Source of the DNA: Bacteroides helcogenes P 36-108
GTDB taxonomy: Bacteria > Bacteroidota > Bacteroidia > Bacteroidales > Bacteroidaceae
Length of the DNA stretch: 64,000 nt
Assembly (NCBI RefSeq): GCF_000186225.1
Contig: NC_014933.1
Span: 3,844,001 to 3,908,000 of the forward strand
Direction: 5' to 3'
The translations under genes were made by a program, and so were the position numbers. The notes beneath the pieces were generated by a model. That model was not told the origin of the DNA, made no database searches, and was given only the letters and a program-made list of their open reading frames with translations. Below are positions 54,656-64,000 of this stretch, in pieces. The first letter of the stretch is position 1, and the number at the start of each line of letters is the position of its first letter.

Positions 54656-56104
54656 TCACTCCGGCATCGGGCTTTTCAAACAATTCAATCCCATCTTCTC
54701 GGCACGTTGTAGCATAAAGCTACGGGCAGCTTCATACTCATTGGGAATTATGCCATCCAGAATGGCATCCTTAATGGCGCTTTTCAGTACCCCTACCTGC
54801 CGGCAAGGAGACAAACCAAACGTTTTCATTATTTCCTCTCCGCTGACAGGGGGCTGGAAATTACGCACCCGATCCCGTTCTTCCAAGTCTTTCAGTTTCC
54901 GACGCACCAACTGAAAGTTATCCAGAAAGCGCTTCTTGCGTTCCACATTCTTGGAAGTGATGTCGGCTTCACACAAGATCATAAGATCATCTATATCATC
55001 CCCTGCCTCAAACAACAGGCGACGAACAGCCGAATCGGTCACCACATCATCCGCTATCACAATGGGACGCATATGCAAGCTCACCAACTTCTGTACGTAT
55101 TTCATCTTTTCATTCATGGGTAATTTCATCTTGCGGAAGATATTCGGTATCATCTTCTCACCGATAAAATTATGATTATGGAACGTCCAGCCTACACGGG
55201 GCTCCCAGCGCTTGGTCACAGGTTTTGCAATATCATGCAGGAGGGCTGCCCACCGTAGCCAGAGGTTATCGGTGTTCTTGCAGATGTTGTCAAGCACTTC
55301 AAGGGTATGGTAAAAGTTATCCTTATGCGCCCTTCCGTTGCGGGTTTCCACTCCCTGCAAGGCTACAAGTTCCGGGAAAATAAGCTCTAACAAGCCGCAA
55401 CGATCCAAGTCGATGAATCCCCTGGAAGGGATAGGAGAAAGAATAATTTTATTCAGTTCATCTGCTATGCGCTCTTTGGAAATGATCGAAATACGTTCGC
55501 GATTGCGACACAAAGAATCAAAAGTGCCATCATCTATATAAAAATTCAATTGGGTGGCGAAGCGGATGCAGCGCATCATGCGTAAAGGATCGTCACTGAA
55601 AGTGATGTCCGGATCAAGTGGAGTACGGATGGTTCGTTCTTTCATGTCTTGCATGCCTCCAAACGGATCGACCAGTTCACCATACCGTGCCCTATTCAGG
55701 CAGACAGCCAATGCATTGATGGTAAAGTCACGGCGATTCTGATCGTCTTCCAGCGTGCCGTCTTCCACAATGGGTTTGCGGGAGTCGTGTGTATAGGATT
55801 CTTTCCGTGCTCCCACAAATTCTACCTCCACACCGCGATACTTCAATTGTGCCGTGCCGAAATTCTTAAAGACAGAGACATGTGCGCCACGTCCCAAACG
55901 CCTGCCCAATGCTTCGGCCATCGCAATGCCGCTACCTACCACCACCACATCAATATCCTTGGATGGACGTTGCAGGAAAATATCGCGTACATATCCTCCT
56001 ACCGCATAGCATTCCAGCCCCAGCTCATCAGCCGTTGCTGATATACTTTTAAATATGTCGTCACTAAAAAATTGCTTCAGTTCTTCTGCAGTCAACTCTA
56101 TCAT
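54656..56104 (-). CDS. cca: CCA tRNA nucleotidyltransferase, HD-domain type
   Basis: The 482-residue enzyme adds or repairs the 3' CCA of tRNAs. The nucleotidyltransferase start is clear: [26 protein letters not shown] (shown here as the GGYVRD and DIDVV motifs near 36-55), RRDFTINAL near 130 and the RNA-binding helices after it. An HD domain follows at about 270-380 with [16 protein letters not shown]. Such fused forms are common in Bacteroidales. Confidence 0.92.
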   Translation of the reverse strand: MIELTAEELKQFFSDDIFKSISATADELGLECYAVGGYVRDIFLQRPSKDIDVVVVGSGIAMAEALGRRLGRGAHVSVFKNFGTAQLKYRGVEVEFVGARKESYTHDSRKPIVEDGTLEDDQNRRDFTINALAVCLNRARYGELVDPFGGMQDMKERTIRTPLDPDITFSDDPLRMMRCIRFATQLNFYIDDGTFDSLCRNRERISIISKERIADELNKIILSPIPSRGFIDLDRCGLLELIFPELVALQGVETRNGRAHKDNFYHTLEVLDNICKNTDNLWLRWAALLHDIAKPVTKRWEPRVGWTFHNHNFIGEKMIPNIFRKMKLPMNEKMKYVQKLVSLHMRPIVIADDVVTDSAVRRLLFEAGDDIDDLMILCEADITSKNVERKKRFLDNFQLVRRKLKDLEERDRVRNFQPPVSGEEIMKTFGLSPCRQVGVLKSAIKDAILDGIIPNEYEAARSFMLQRAEKMGLNCLKSPMPE

Positions 56105-56129
56105 TTGTCAATAAATCATTTTGAGGATG

Positions 56130-56137
56130 CAAAGATA
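56130..56137 (-). promoter_or_regulatory. Possible -7 element of cca
   Basis: Minus-strand TATCTTTG, 25 bases before the cca start. Confidence 0.4.
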
Positions 56138-56150
56138 CAGATATTATTTC

Positions 56151-56158
56151 TATTTTTG
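56151..56158 (+). promoter_or_regulatory. Possible -7 element of lipoprotein gene
   Basis: TATTTTTG, 27 bases before the ATG at 56186; it supports that start over the earlier in-frame ATG at 56072. Confidence 0.4.
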
Positions 56159-56185
56159 CTCCCGCTAACTCCAAGAACAACAATT

Positions 56186-57016
56186 ATGAAAAAAGTGGTG
56201 CTCCTTATGTGCTTATGCTGCACATTCCTTTCATGCGAAGATGTGGAAAAGAAAGCCGTCGAAAAACTGCAAATCGCCCGTGAAGCCTTTGAACGCGGCG
56301 ACTATAACGAAGCCAAAATACAGATTGACAGCATTAAGATCTTATACCCCAAAGCCTTTGAAGCCCGCCGTGCCGGCATAGGACTGATGCAGGAAGTAGA
56401 ACTGAAGGAACAAGAAAACAGTCTGACTTATCTGGACAGCATGCTCCAAACCAAGCAGAAAGAATTCGAAGCCATCAAAGGCAGGTTCGTTTTCGAGAAA
56501 GATGTCGAATACCAGAAAACGGGCGATTACCTGCATCCGTCACAAGTGATAGAAAAGAATCTGCATCGCTCTTTCCTCCGTTTTCGGGTAGATGAAAACG
56601 GAGTTATGACCATGACTTCCATCTATTGCGGCTCGCAGAATATCCATCATGTAGGTGTCAAGGTTACTGCTCCCGACGGCAGCTTTGCCGAAACTCCCGC
56701 CTCCAAAGACAGTTATGAAACCACGGATCTGGGAATGAAAATCGAAAAAGCAGACTACAAAATTGGTGAAGACGGCAATGTCATGGGATTTCTCTATCTG
56801 AACAAGGACAAGAACATCAAAGTGAATTATTTGGGGGAACGCCCCTATTCCACCGATATGACTCCTGCCGACCGGCAGGCACTTGCCGCTACCTATGAAT
56901 TGGCTCAGATACTATCTTCCATGACAGAAATTAAGAAGAATATGGAGGAGGCCAAGCTGAAAATTGAGTTCGTGCAACGAAAAATAGCGGATAGAGAGGC
57001 AAAAGAAACAGAATAA
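56186..57016 (+). CDS. Conserved lipoprotein of unknown function
   Basis: I chose ATG 56186 because it begins a lipoprotein signal ending LSC (Cys17) and follows a promoter element. The 276-residue product has a short TPR-like helical hairpin (AREAFERGDYNEAKIQIDSIKILYP, near 29-53), a coiled-coil stretch, a beta-rich middle (LRFRVDENGVMTMTSIYCG near 132-150) and a long charged C-terminal helix. It looks like a periplasmic or inner-face lipoprotein. I do not recognise its function. Confidence 0.75.
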   Translation: MKKVVLLMCLCCTFLSCEDVEKKAVEKLQIAREAFERGDYNEAKIQIDSIKILYPKAFEARRAGIGLMQEVELKEQENSLTYLDSMLQTKQKEFEAIKGRFVFEKDVEYQKTGDYLHPSQVIEKNLHRSFLRFRVDENGVMTMTSIYCGSQNIHHVGVKVTAPDGSFAETPASKDSYETTDLGMKIEKADYKIGEDGNVMGFLYLNKDKNIKVNYLGERPYSTDMTPADRQALAATYELAQILSSMTEIKKNMEEAKLKIEFVQRKIADREAKETE

Positions 57017-57058
57017 AATAGAGAGAATGGCATTTTGAGTTTATGACTGATAAAAACG

Positions 57059-57105
57059 AATTCGGGGCAACTTCTCACGAAGTTGCCCCGAATTGTTTCT
57101 TTCTT
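57059..57105 (+). terminator. Terminator after lipoprotein gene
   Basis: Sixteen-base perfect arms (57059-57074 and 57079-57094) with a TCAC loop, then GTTTCTTTCTT. Confidence 0.85.
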
Positions 57106-57152
57106 GTCAGAGTAAAGAAACTATTAATGTAAAATGAAAACTTGGAGAGAAT

Positions 57153-57947
57153 CTAATGCATTTCCGTTATTTCAAAATAATCGGCATAATCTCCGAAAGG
57201 GCCTGCCGATACAGTCCATGTATATCCAAAAGTAAATAGCTTACTGTCCGTATCGTAACCACACTCATCCTTTATAGGAGTAGCCGATACCATGCCGTAT
57301 CTGGAATGCACATAACCTGTGGTAATGGCCTCTCCACCATTCACTGTAATGGAAGCGCCACCATCCCAAGTGAAAGTCACGTCATATCCCGGCATCCAAC
57401 AGCCGGAAAAACGATATAGGTTGAGAATAGGCGAATATTCCAGCTCAGCTTCCCAGCTATCTCCAAAGAACTCGCAGGTATAAGTACCGTTGGCATACGG
57501 TTGATAATCTTCTTTCAGGACACTTAGTTCCATACGTGGATATACTTCCGTTTCTGCATACTGATGTGTGTATGCTTCGGGAATGGCAAGTGATAAAGCA
57601 TATTTCTTGAACATCTGCATTTTTGCACTTGCCGTGATAGTAATGGTCTTGCTTGTTTCTCCGGAAGCGAAGTCCACAGTGGCAGGCACAGTGAATATGC
57701 TGTCGTGCGGAGTGGCCACAATCAGAGGAATACTCTCGGCGGCAGTACCATTGCTGCGCTCCACCGTTATGGAAAACGTATTTTCATCGGTAGCCAATAC
57801 CGGTGATGATTCGTTGCTTGCGGCAAAATATACATTCTCGCCACTGTTTGCCGCAGAGCCTGATACATAGTCATCATTATTGCTACATGCCGTGAAAATA
57901 CAGCAGGAGGCGACGGCTAATAAAAAGTATCTATTGAATAGTTTCAT
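57153..57947 (-). CDS. Surface lipoprotein, third gene of SusC/D operon
   Basis: The 264-residue product has a lipobox ending FTAC. Residues 45-130 have a Calx-beta-like fold pattern (NTFSITVERSNGTAAESIPL, VDFASGETSKTITITA). The C-terminal half (about 140-264) is Trp- and Tyr-rich and begins YQPYANGTYTCEFFGDSW. It takes the place where SusE/F-like binding lipoproteins lie. No enzyme motif is seen. It lies 36 bases after the SusD stop. Confidence 0.72.
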   Translation of the reverse strand: MKLFNRYFLLAVASCCIFTACSNNDDYVSGSAANSGENVYFAASNESSPVLATDENTFSITVERSNGTAAESIPLIVATPHDSIFTVPATVDFASGETSKTITITASAKMQMFKKYALSLAIPEAYTHQYAETEVYPRMELSVLKEDYQPYANGTYTCEFFGDSWEAELEYSPILNLYRFSGCWMPGYDVTFTWDGGASITVNGGEAITTGYVHSRYGMVSATPIKDECGYDTDSKLFTFGYTWTVSAGPFGDYADYFEITEMH

Positions 57948-57983
57948 CTTTTCTTTTTATTTTAATTAATTATTACTAATCAT

Positions 57984-59630
57984 TTAATCGGTCACTCCAT
58001 CCAATAAGTTCGCATTCTGTCCGGCCACAGGCTGTGTCCCCTCTGTGTTTTCGGTAGCAGGAATACCTTGATTGTTATTAGTTTCTTTTTGAGGGAAACG
58101 GAGCAATAGATAACCGTCATTAGCCTGAATATTGAAAGCGAAAGCATCCGGCCAAATGCCTGTGTTGCCGCTATGGAAACGTACCACCGGCTTGTTTAGA
58201 CGCATAATGTCGGCCATAACAAAGCCTTCGCCCCAAAGTTCTATGCGGCGTTGTTTCCAGATTTCCGTCTGAAGTGCTTCCGCCGCAGAGGCAGTACAGG
58301 AATAATTAGCATCACGATAGTTTTTTACAAAATCTTCAAGCACTTTTTTCCCTTCGGAAGTACTTCCACTCATGGCAAGGCCTTCAGCTTTAATCAGTAT
58401 CAGTTCTTCCACACGCATCAAACACCAGTCGCAATCATTGGTAGTGCTGCCAATCCCGCTTTTCATGCCAAACTTCACATTTGTGTAAGGAGTAAAAGCT
58501 ACTTTTACATCTTCTATTTGCAATGGGGCAATGGCATCTCCGGTCACTCCGTTCCAAGAGATGGTGGAAAGAAGTGGAGAATGCAGTTTTTCGTTCACCC
58601 ACCAACCTTTGCGCACATCTGTATCCGAGATTTTATTGTAAAGCAATGGATTGATACGCTTATAACAGCCCACGCCGGCGGTATAACTCATGGCAGAAAA
58701 GGAAACTATTTTTGAAGGCCAAGTTGGCAATCCATCGTTGCCCGTGATATTGGCAGCCTCAATCAGCAGCCCCCACATCCAGTTGTGCTCGGCTAATTGA
58801 CAGAAAGCCGGAGTGCCGACCTCGGTCATTGAGGCAGGAGTATATCCTGCCAATGCCTTGTCTGCATCGGCGGCAGCCTCTGCCCAATTCCCCATATACA
58901 GATTGGCGCGTGCGCGAAGGCCGTAAGCCACTTGCTGGTCTATCTTTGTTTTATCAGGGCGTTGGTAGCCTTCCAATAGACTGATGGCATCATTTAAATC
59001 GCTTATGATCTGAGCATATACCGCTTCCACGGTAGCGCGAGGATTATTGCTATAGTCCGCCGTTTCCGGTGTAACGATAGGTATGCACGGTTTGTCTTTG
59101 CTGCTTGCATAGTTGAATTGATAGTAAGGCGCAAGTCCTAAATAATCAAAAGCACGCACGGCCTTTGCCTGCCCTATATAGTATTGCAGGTCCTTATTGT
59201 CCGTTTCCGGGTCAATGGAGGTCAGCAGGTCATTAGCAAGTTTTATCTGATTGTAAAAGTTGGCATAGCGTGCATACGGATTGGCATAATTGGCATTGCG
59301 GTCTGAGTATTCGCTGCTGACACTAAACCAATTATATCCACTGTTGTCGCACACCATATCCGGCCCGTTCAACTCTTGAGACAGATAAACGGAAGGAAGT
59401 CCGAAGTCATCATCGCGTGTGATACTTGGAAAGGCGCAATATTGCATTCCCATATAAGAATAAACTCCAGCCAAGTCTGCTGCTACACGAGCCGGTATGG
59501 TAGAAGTGGTTTCGTTTACCTGTTCTTCGGTGATGCTGCTGCCCTCTGGTTTCATGTCATCCATGTCCGAGCAGGCGATTAATGTGAGACATCCCAAAGC
59601 AAATAGTGAAAATTTACTGATATATTTCAT
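57984..59630 (-). CDS. SusD/RagB-family lipoprotein (third pair)
   Basis: The 548-residue protein has a lipobox ending LIAC. SusD signs include AKAVRAFDYLGLAPYYQFNY near 155-174, VEAVYAQIISDLNDAISLLEGY, RARANLYMGNWAEAAADADKAL, and IWKQRRIELWGEGFVMADIMRLNKP-like end near 450-475. It differs in sequence from the two SusD proteins of the earlier locus. It pairs with the SusC gene 22 bases upstream. Confidence 0.92.
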   Translation of the reverse strand: MKYISKFSLFALGCLTLIACSDMDDMKPEGSSITEEQVNETTSTIPARVAADLAGVYSYMGMQYCAFPSITRDDDFGLPSVYLSQELNGPDMVCDNSGYNWFSVSSEYSDRNANYANPYARYANFYNQIKLANDLLTSIDPETDNKDLQYYIGQAKAVRAFDYLGLAPYYQFNYASSKDKPCIPIVTPETADYSNNPRATVEAVYAQIISDLNDAISLLEGYQRPDKTKIDQQVAYGLRARANLYMGNWAEAAADADKALAGYTPASMTEVGTPAFCQLAEHNWMWGLLIEAANITGNDGLPTWPSKIVSFSAMSYTAGVGCYKRINPLLYNKISDTDVRKGWWVNEKLHSPLLSTISWNGVTGDAIAPLQIEDVKVAFTPYTNVKFGMKSGIGSTTNDCDWCLMRVEELILIKAEGLAMSGSTSEGKKVLEDFVKNYRDANYSCTASAAEALQTEIWKQRRIELWGEGFVMADIMRLNKPVVRFHSGNTGIWPDAFAFNIQANDGYLLLRFPQKETNNNQGIPATENTEGTQPVAGQNANLLDGVTD

Positions 59631-59652
59631 AATTCATTACTCGTTTAGTTAG

Positions 59653-62600
59653 TTAAAAAGAAAGAGTGATGCCACCTGAGATGTTACGCATGGCAGAATA
59701 TGTAAAGTTACCGGCCGTGATAGAACTTCCGGTTCCAAGGCGTGAACGCGGGTCAAGTCCCTTGCGTGCGGAGATAACTCCTAAATTATCACCGGTGACG
59801 TAAAGACGCAGGCTTGAAATGCCGATAGTTCTCAGCCAAGCTTTTGGCAAAGTATATCCTAACGTGATGTTGTTGATGCTCAGATAGTCTGAACTTGTAA
59901 GGAAACGGCTTGAGTCCAGTTGATAAGAAGCATCGGAGGCACATAGCCGCGGAACATCCGTATAGCGGTTGTCCGGAGTCCAGGCATTCAAAATGTCTTT
60001 AGACCAATTAGTACCTGCCATAGATGCATAGCCTGTGTGCATCATTGCTTGATAAGTACCGTCATACAGCTTACCACCCAATTGATAGGACAATTGTACG
60101 GTGAAATCAAAACCGTAGAAATTCAGAGTAGTGCCGAAGCCGCCATAAACCTTGGCAAGCGTACTGCCCAAGTCGGCCTGCTGTGCCTTGCTGTAATCGG
60201 TGGTTGTGGAATAGTTGCCGTTATCAGGGTCAACATAGTAGAGGGCCTGTCCGGTTTCCACATCCACTCCGGCGTATTGCTTCAGATAGGACTGATACAG
60301 TGAGCCGCCGATTTTATAAATATACGAACTTCCTTTGATGCCTGTTTCTTTTACGTTATTGGCAAGATCGGTGATTTTGTTCCTGTAATGTGTCAGATTG
60401 AAATTGGCACTCCACTCAATGTTGCGCCCTTTCAGCAATATGGCATTAATGTCAAGTTCCAATCCCTTGTTCACAATAGAACCTACATTTGTCGGAATAG
60501 AACCCGTAGTGATACCCGATGACAAGGGAACAGGCTGGTTATAAAGCAAGTCCTTGGTCTTGCGGCTGAAGTATTCCATTGTACCGGTGAGGCGTCCTTT
60601 AAACAATTCAAAGTCTATACCGGCATTGAAGGCATAGGATGTTTCCCAAGTCAAATCCTTATTCCCTTTATAAGTCATGGTTTTAGAATATTCTCCGGTA
60701 GTTTCACTGTAAGTCACGTCAAACTGGTCTTGATAAGCATAATAGTTACCTATATTATCATTACCTTGGATACCCCAACTGGCTTTCAACTTCAACATAT
60801 CAATCCACTTTAGTTCGCCCATGAAGGCTTCTTTTGAAATCAGCCACGCACCACCAATGCTGCCGAAATTACCCCAGCGGTGACTTTCGGCAAAACGTGA
60901 AGAAGCGTCACGGCGATAGGATCCGCTCAAGAAATACTTACCGTCATAATTATACTGGATACGGCTCAAGATACCTTCCGTCATATAATTGTCAGTATAA
61001 GAATTCAATTTCTTGTTACTCGTACCACCGGCATTGTTCAATTCACCGATGAACGGATCATACAAATGGTCGTTTTGTCCGGTCAATGACTGGATTTTCA
61101 GTTTATATTGTTCATAACCGGCAAGGATGTCAATATTGTGTTTATCGGCAAATGTATGCGTATAAGCAGCGAGGTATTGAGTGTTGACACCGGACAAACG
61201 GTAGCTGCGCACATAGGCCGAACCGTCACTTGTTTCGTTACTGCCTCCCCAACGGCTGTATAAGGCATTGATGCGTTGGTTGGATTCCGTAGCCGAGATG
61301 TTGGCTGTCAATGTCAAGCCTTCTATCGGAGTGATGTTGGCATACCACTTACCATTAAATGTGCTGTTGGTATTGGTATAACGGTCATTGTCGATACTGG
61401 CTGCAGGACGTGCGGGACTCATGAAAGCACGCTGGAAGTTGGTAGATGTAGCGCCATTGTCATAAATCACATATCCCGTAGTCTCGTTGTGCATGATATT
61501 GCCCGTTGCATCACGCACATACATCGGATAGATGGGGGCAATCATATTGGTCAGGTAAAACAGGTTGGCGCTTGAGCCCCAGCTTGTAGATCCATTTTGA
61601 TGCGATGTACTTTGTGTATAAGCCATGTTAGTGCCTATCTTCAGCCATTTCTTGGCTTGATAGTCCATATTTCCACGTCCGGTATAACGGGAAAATTTAG
61701 AATTCTTGATAAGACCGGAATCATCCAAATAGCCTACACTGGCATAATAACTAAGTTTGTCCGATTTGCCCGAAACATTGACGTTGTATTCCTGACGCAG
61801 ATTTCCCTTTCCAAAAATCTCGTCATACCAATCATCCGAAGTATAATAATAATCTCCATCACTATAACCCAGTGTGGCATTGGGATTCAGTTTGAAATTG
61901 GTTCCGATAAGTTTCTCTCCTTCGGGAACCGTATATATCTGATAACCTAATCCCCCATTCTTTACATCCAGCAGATTCTTGTCGGCGTATGCATAAGAAG
62001 CAGCGGCGGAAGCTCCTTTGTAAGCTTGCGAGTTATAGAGTGCCTTGTACATGGTTTCATAATACTGTGCCGGACTGTCAATAATATCATAATTGGGTAC
62101 TGCACGTTTATTAGACCCCCATTTGGCATCCACCGTAACTTTAGCTTCCCCGCTTTGTCCTTTCTTAGTAGTGATCAAGATGACACCATTGGCTCCACGA
62201 GCTCCATAGATGGAATTGGCGGCCGCATCCTTTAGCACGGTCATCGATTCGATGTCCGAAGGGTTAATGGTATTGATAGCACCGTCAAACGGTACGCCAT
62301 CGACTACATAAAGAGGGGCATTGCTGGCACTCATGGAACCGATACCACGGATACGTACTGTAGCCGATGAACCCGGTGCGCCGTCGGAGCTGGTGATCTG
62401 TACACCGGCAACTTGCCCTGCCAATGCATTCGAAACATTAGAAGTGACACGCTGCTCCAGTTTTTCGCTCTTGATGGTGGATGCCGAACCCGTGAACGCT
62501 GACTTCTTGGCTGTGCCATAGGCCACTACCATCACCTCGTCCAGCATTTCCGCATCCGCTTTCAGGACGATTCTGAGGATAGCACCCCTCTTTATCGCCA

Positions 62601-62853
62601 CTTCCTGTCCTTGCATTCCGATGAACGAAATTTGCAAAGTCTTAGCAGAGCTTGGTACATTACCGATTGAAAACTTGCCCTCAATATCAGTAACTTCTCC
62701 CATAGAAGTGCCTTTTACTAATACTGATGCGCCAACAACAGGCTCACCGTCTTCGTCGGAAATCACTACTCCCGAAACTGTGGACGTCTGAGCCGTTACA
62801 AGACCTATGCTCATGAAGAGACAGGTCAACAACAACATTAATTTTCTTTTCAT
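59653..62853 (-). CDS. SusC-family TonB-dependent transporter (third pair)
   Basis: The 1066-residue protein has a signal peptide (MKRKLMLLLTCLFMSIGLVTAQ), a carboxypeptidase-regulatory-like domain (about 25-105, VSGVVISDEDGEPVVGASV), the linker LDEVMVVAYGTAKKSAFTG, a plug domain ending DAAANSIYGARGANGVILITT, and the barrel. No enzyme or HTCS gene lies next to it within the window, so the ligand may not be a glycan. Its 5' leader and first codons closely match those of the divergent SusC gene at 63937. Confidence 0.95.
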   Translation of the reverse strand: MKRKLMLLLTCLFMSIGLVTAQTSTVSGVVISDEDGEPVVGASVLVKGTSMGEVTDIEGKFSIGNVPSSAKTLQISFIGMQGQEVAIKRGAILRIVLKADAEMLDEVMVVAYGTAKKSAFTGSASTIKSEKLEQRVTSNVSNALAGQVAGVQITSSDGAPGSSATVRIRGIGSMSASNAPLYVVDGVPFDGAINTINPSDIESMTVLKDAAANSIYGARGANGVILITTKKGQSGEAKVTVDAKWGSNKRAVPNYDIIDSPAQYYETMYKALYNSQAYKGASAAASYAYADKNLLDVKNGGLGYQIYTVPEGEKLIGTNFKLNPNATLGYSDGDYYYTSDDWYDEIFGKGNLRQEYNVNVSGKSDKLSYYASVGYLDDSGLIKNSKFSRYTGRGNMDYQAKKWLKIGTNMAYTQSTSHQNGSTSWGSSANLFYLTNMIAPIYPMYVRDATGNIMHNETTGYVIYDNGATSTNFQRAFMSPARPAASIDNDRYTNTNSTFNGKWYANITPIEGLTLTANISATESNQRINALYSRWGGSNETSDGSAYVRSYRLSGVNTQYLAAYTHTFADKHNIDILAGYEQYKLKIQSLTGQNDHLYDPFIGELNNAGGTSNKKLNSYTDNYMTEGILSRIQYNYDGKYFLSGSYRRDASSRFAESHRWGNFGSIGGAWLISKEAFMGELKWIDMLKLKASWGIQGNDNIGNYYAYQDQFDVTYSETTGEYSKTMTYKGNKDLTWETSYAFNAGIDFELFKGRLTGTMEYFSRKTKDLLYNQPVPLSSGITTGSIPTNVGSIVNKGLELDINAILLKGRNIEWSANFNLTHYRNKITDLANNVKETGIKGSSYIYKIGGSLYQSYLKQYAGVDVETGQALYYVDPDNGNYSTTTDYSKAQQADLGSTLAKVYGGFGTTLNFYGFDFTVQLSYQLGGKLYDGTYQAMMHTGYASMAGTNWSKDILNAWTPDNRYTDVPRLCASDASYQLDSSRFLTSSDYLSINNITLGYTLPKAWLRTIGISSLRLYVTGDNLGVISARKGLDPRSRLGTGSSITAGNFTYSAMRNISGGITLSF

Positions 62854-62906
62854 AAATTCTCTCTTAAAATTAACCTATTAAAACCAAATTTTAATCTAAC
62901 ACGCGG

Positions 62907-62936
62907 CAAAGGTATTTAACTTTTTTAAACCTCAAA
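62907..62936 (-). promoter_or_regulatory. Promoter of third SusC/D operon
   Basis: On the minus strand, TTTG (62933-62936), 18-base spacer, TACCTTTG (62907-62914). Leader of about 45 bases. Confidence 0.6.
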
Positions 62937-63344
62937 AGAAAATCTTGTAAAAATAATCAATAAGCTATCTGTTTTAACGTTTTGCTTTCTTTATGCATTC
63001 TAATTATTATGCAATTATTATTCATGATATACATATCAATTAAATATATTACATTATAAAAGAAGATGGTTCGCAGATAAAATACTCCTATTTATCTATA
63101 ATTTATCCTATTTCACAGAAATATGGCAAATTTTATATAAAGAGGCTTATCTGCATCTGCACCTCATTCACATCTTCGGCCGGAGAAAAAGATATATCCT
63201 CGTGCGTCGAAAATACTGCAAAGTTTCTGAAAACGATTCCCCCCAGAATGGGATAGCGCTACCCCATCTGTCATTTTCTTTACAAACAGCTACGAGAACC
63301 GGTTGCTTTCACGAAGAGGTTTTGTTTCGCTCACTGAACGAACG

Positions 63345-63411
63345 ACATTGAGTCAGGAACTGAAAGGCATTCAGTCAGGGACTCAATGCCTTTCAGTTCC
63401 TGACTCAATGT
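63345..63411. repeat. 67-nt inverted repeat with 22-bp internal period
   Basis: Perfect 27-base arms (63345-63371 and 63385-63411) around a 13-nt loop that itself can pair (AGTC/GACT). Read as direct units it has three 22-base copies starting at 63347, 63369 and 63391, each with a TTSAGT/ACTSAA-like dyad. Confidence 0.85.
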
Positions 63412-63482
63412 ACCCCCTCTCAGAAGGCTGTGTGAAGGGGGTAATGAATAGGATGTAAAAAGCGAGTTTCTGATAGTAAAAA

Positions 63483-63611
63483 ATGCGGATTCCACGAATA
63501 AGCCGCCTCCTTAAAAAGAAAGTTGGCATGACACCGCATCAATACAACTCCAAAATTCTTAAAATGACAAAACAGGCTATATGTAATAATTACGAAATAA
63601 ACAAGATATAA
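63483..63611 (+). pseudogene. Relic of an AraC-type DNA-binding end
   Basis: A 42-codon frame contains SRLLKKKVGMTPHQY, which matches the last helix and closing G-x-TP-x-x-Y motif of AraC domains such as those at 33.6 kb and at the start of the window. The rest of an AraC domain is not present upstream in any frame, so this would be a fragment left from a lost regulator. The match is short, so chance is possible. Confidence 0.35.
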
Positions 63612-63876
63612 AACGATATTTCCACTAATTTACCATACATTTATCTAATTTCACCATTTAAAATCTAATATACCGCCCTATCCATACACAATAAAGCTGC
63701 CTTTCCACATAGGATACAGATGATAAAAGTCTCACATAAACAAACTTCAAAAGTACAATAAACAATTATATAAATATAAATCATTTTCAAACGCAACAAT
63801 CTAATATACAACATATTAACATGTTAATAAAACCAAAATCACAGCCATCGGAAATCGTTTATCAAAACACTATATA

Positions 63877-63884
63877 TATATTTG
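63877..63884 (+). promoter_or_regulatory. Possible -7 element of fourth SusC gene
   Basis: TATATTTG, 52 bases before the SusC start at 63937. Confidence 0.45.
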
Positions 63885-63936
63885 TAACATACCAAGCCAT
63901 ATTCACACATTAATTGTTAATCTTAAGAGAGAATTT

Positions 63937-64000
63937 ATGAAAGGAAAATTAACGCTATTAGCAGCCTGTCTCTTCATGAGCATAGGCTTTGTCATTGCTC
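63937..64000 (+). CDS. SusC-family transporter (3' partial)
   Basis: Only the signal peptide is in the window: MKGKLTLLAACLFMSIGFVIA. It matches the start of the SusC protein at 59653-62853 (MKRKLMLLLTCLFMSIGLVTA) residue by residue at most positions, and the leader TTAAGAGAGAATTT before the ATG is also shared. The gene runs out of the window. The call rests on this similarity alone. Confidence 0.7.
   Translation, partial: MKGKLTLLAACLFMSIGFVIA

Larger units (their letters stand above)
62854..63936. other. 1083-bp spacer between divergent SusC genes
   Basis: AT-rich spacer. It holds the two SusC promoters and leaders, the 67-nt inverted repeat at 63345-63411 and an AraC-like relic at 63483-63611. 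Nothing else recognisable was seen. Confidence 0.65.

Overview
The window looks like a chromosomal segment of a gut Bacteroides (order Bacteroidales). The evidence is three SusC/SusD transport pairs plus the start of a fourth SusC, a hybrid two-component regulator, type V pilus genes, many lipoproteins with short lipoboxes, and Bacteroidales-type promoters (TTG about 19-20 bases before TAnnTTTG). The species cannot be fixed from the sequence alone. No rRNA, tRNA, transposase or CRISPR array was seen.

Layout. (1) 1-9.6 kb: the 3' part of a membrane-anchored AraC-type regulator, then a plus-strand type V pilus operon (membrane protein, OmpA-like protein, FimB/Mfa2-like anchor, two fimbrillins, a GLUG-repeat fimbrillin), an HU-like DNA-binding protein followed by eight 22-bp repeats, and a decayed DUF1016 nuclease gene. 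(2) 9.8-30.3 kb, mostly minus strand: a polysaccharide utilization locus. It has two tandem SusC/SusD pairs with a surface glycan-binding lipoprotein, and a catabolic block of GH18-ThuA lipoprotein, sugar/H+ symporter, glucosamine-6-phosphate deaminase, ROK sugar kinase and hybrid two-component regulator. The logical substrate is a GlcNAc or glucosamine glycan. A second HU-like gene, with a 22-bp repeat array in its 5' leader, sits between the two halves on the opposite strand. (3) 30.6-34.5 kb: a receiver/ATP-grasp (PPDK N-domain) protein without a PEP-transfer domain, and an AraC regulator. (4) 34.7-44.1 kb: seven plus-strand genes encoding DUF4493 and PCMD lipoproteins and one outer-membrane barrel; this is the best candidate for an undescribed surface system. 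(5) 44.3-57.0 kb: housekeeping genes menA, rfbB, rfbA, a TPR histidine kinase, a phosphoesterase, ppk1, a PiT phosphate transporter, cca and a lipoprotein. (6) 57.1-64 kb: a SusC/SusD/lipoprotein operon, a 1.1-kb spacer with a 67-nt perfect hairpin and an AraC-like relic, and the start of a divergent, homologous SusC gene.

How the parts may work together. In the locus of region 2 the regulator would sense a glycan fragment and switch on its uptake by SusC/D. GH18 would cleave it, the symporter would import the sugar, the kinase would phosphorylate it and NagB would pass it to glycolysis; no deacetylase (NagA) is present. The pilus proteins of region 1 and the DUF4493 proteins of region 4 share an N-terminal plan: lipobox, short spacer, a G-x-L-x-L-like strand, then Thr-Arg 24-33 residues after the lipid cysteine. 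This suggests region 4 also builds a protease-matured surface polymer. Three arrays (8.7, 20.8 and 63.3 kb) share an exact 22-bp period and an internal dyad but not a sequence. Two of them flank HU-like genes.
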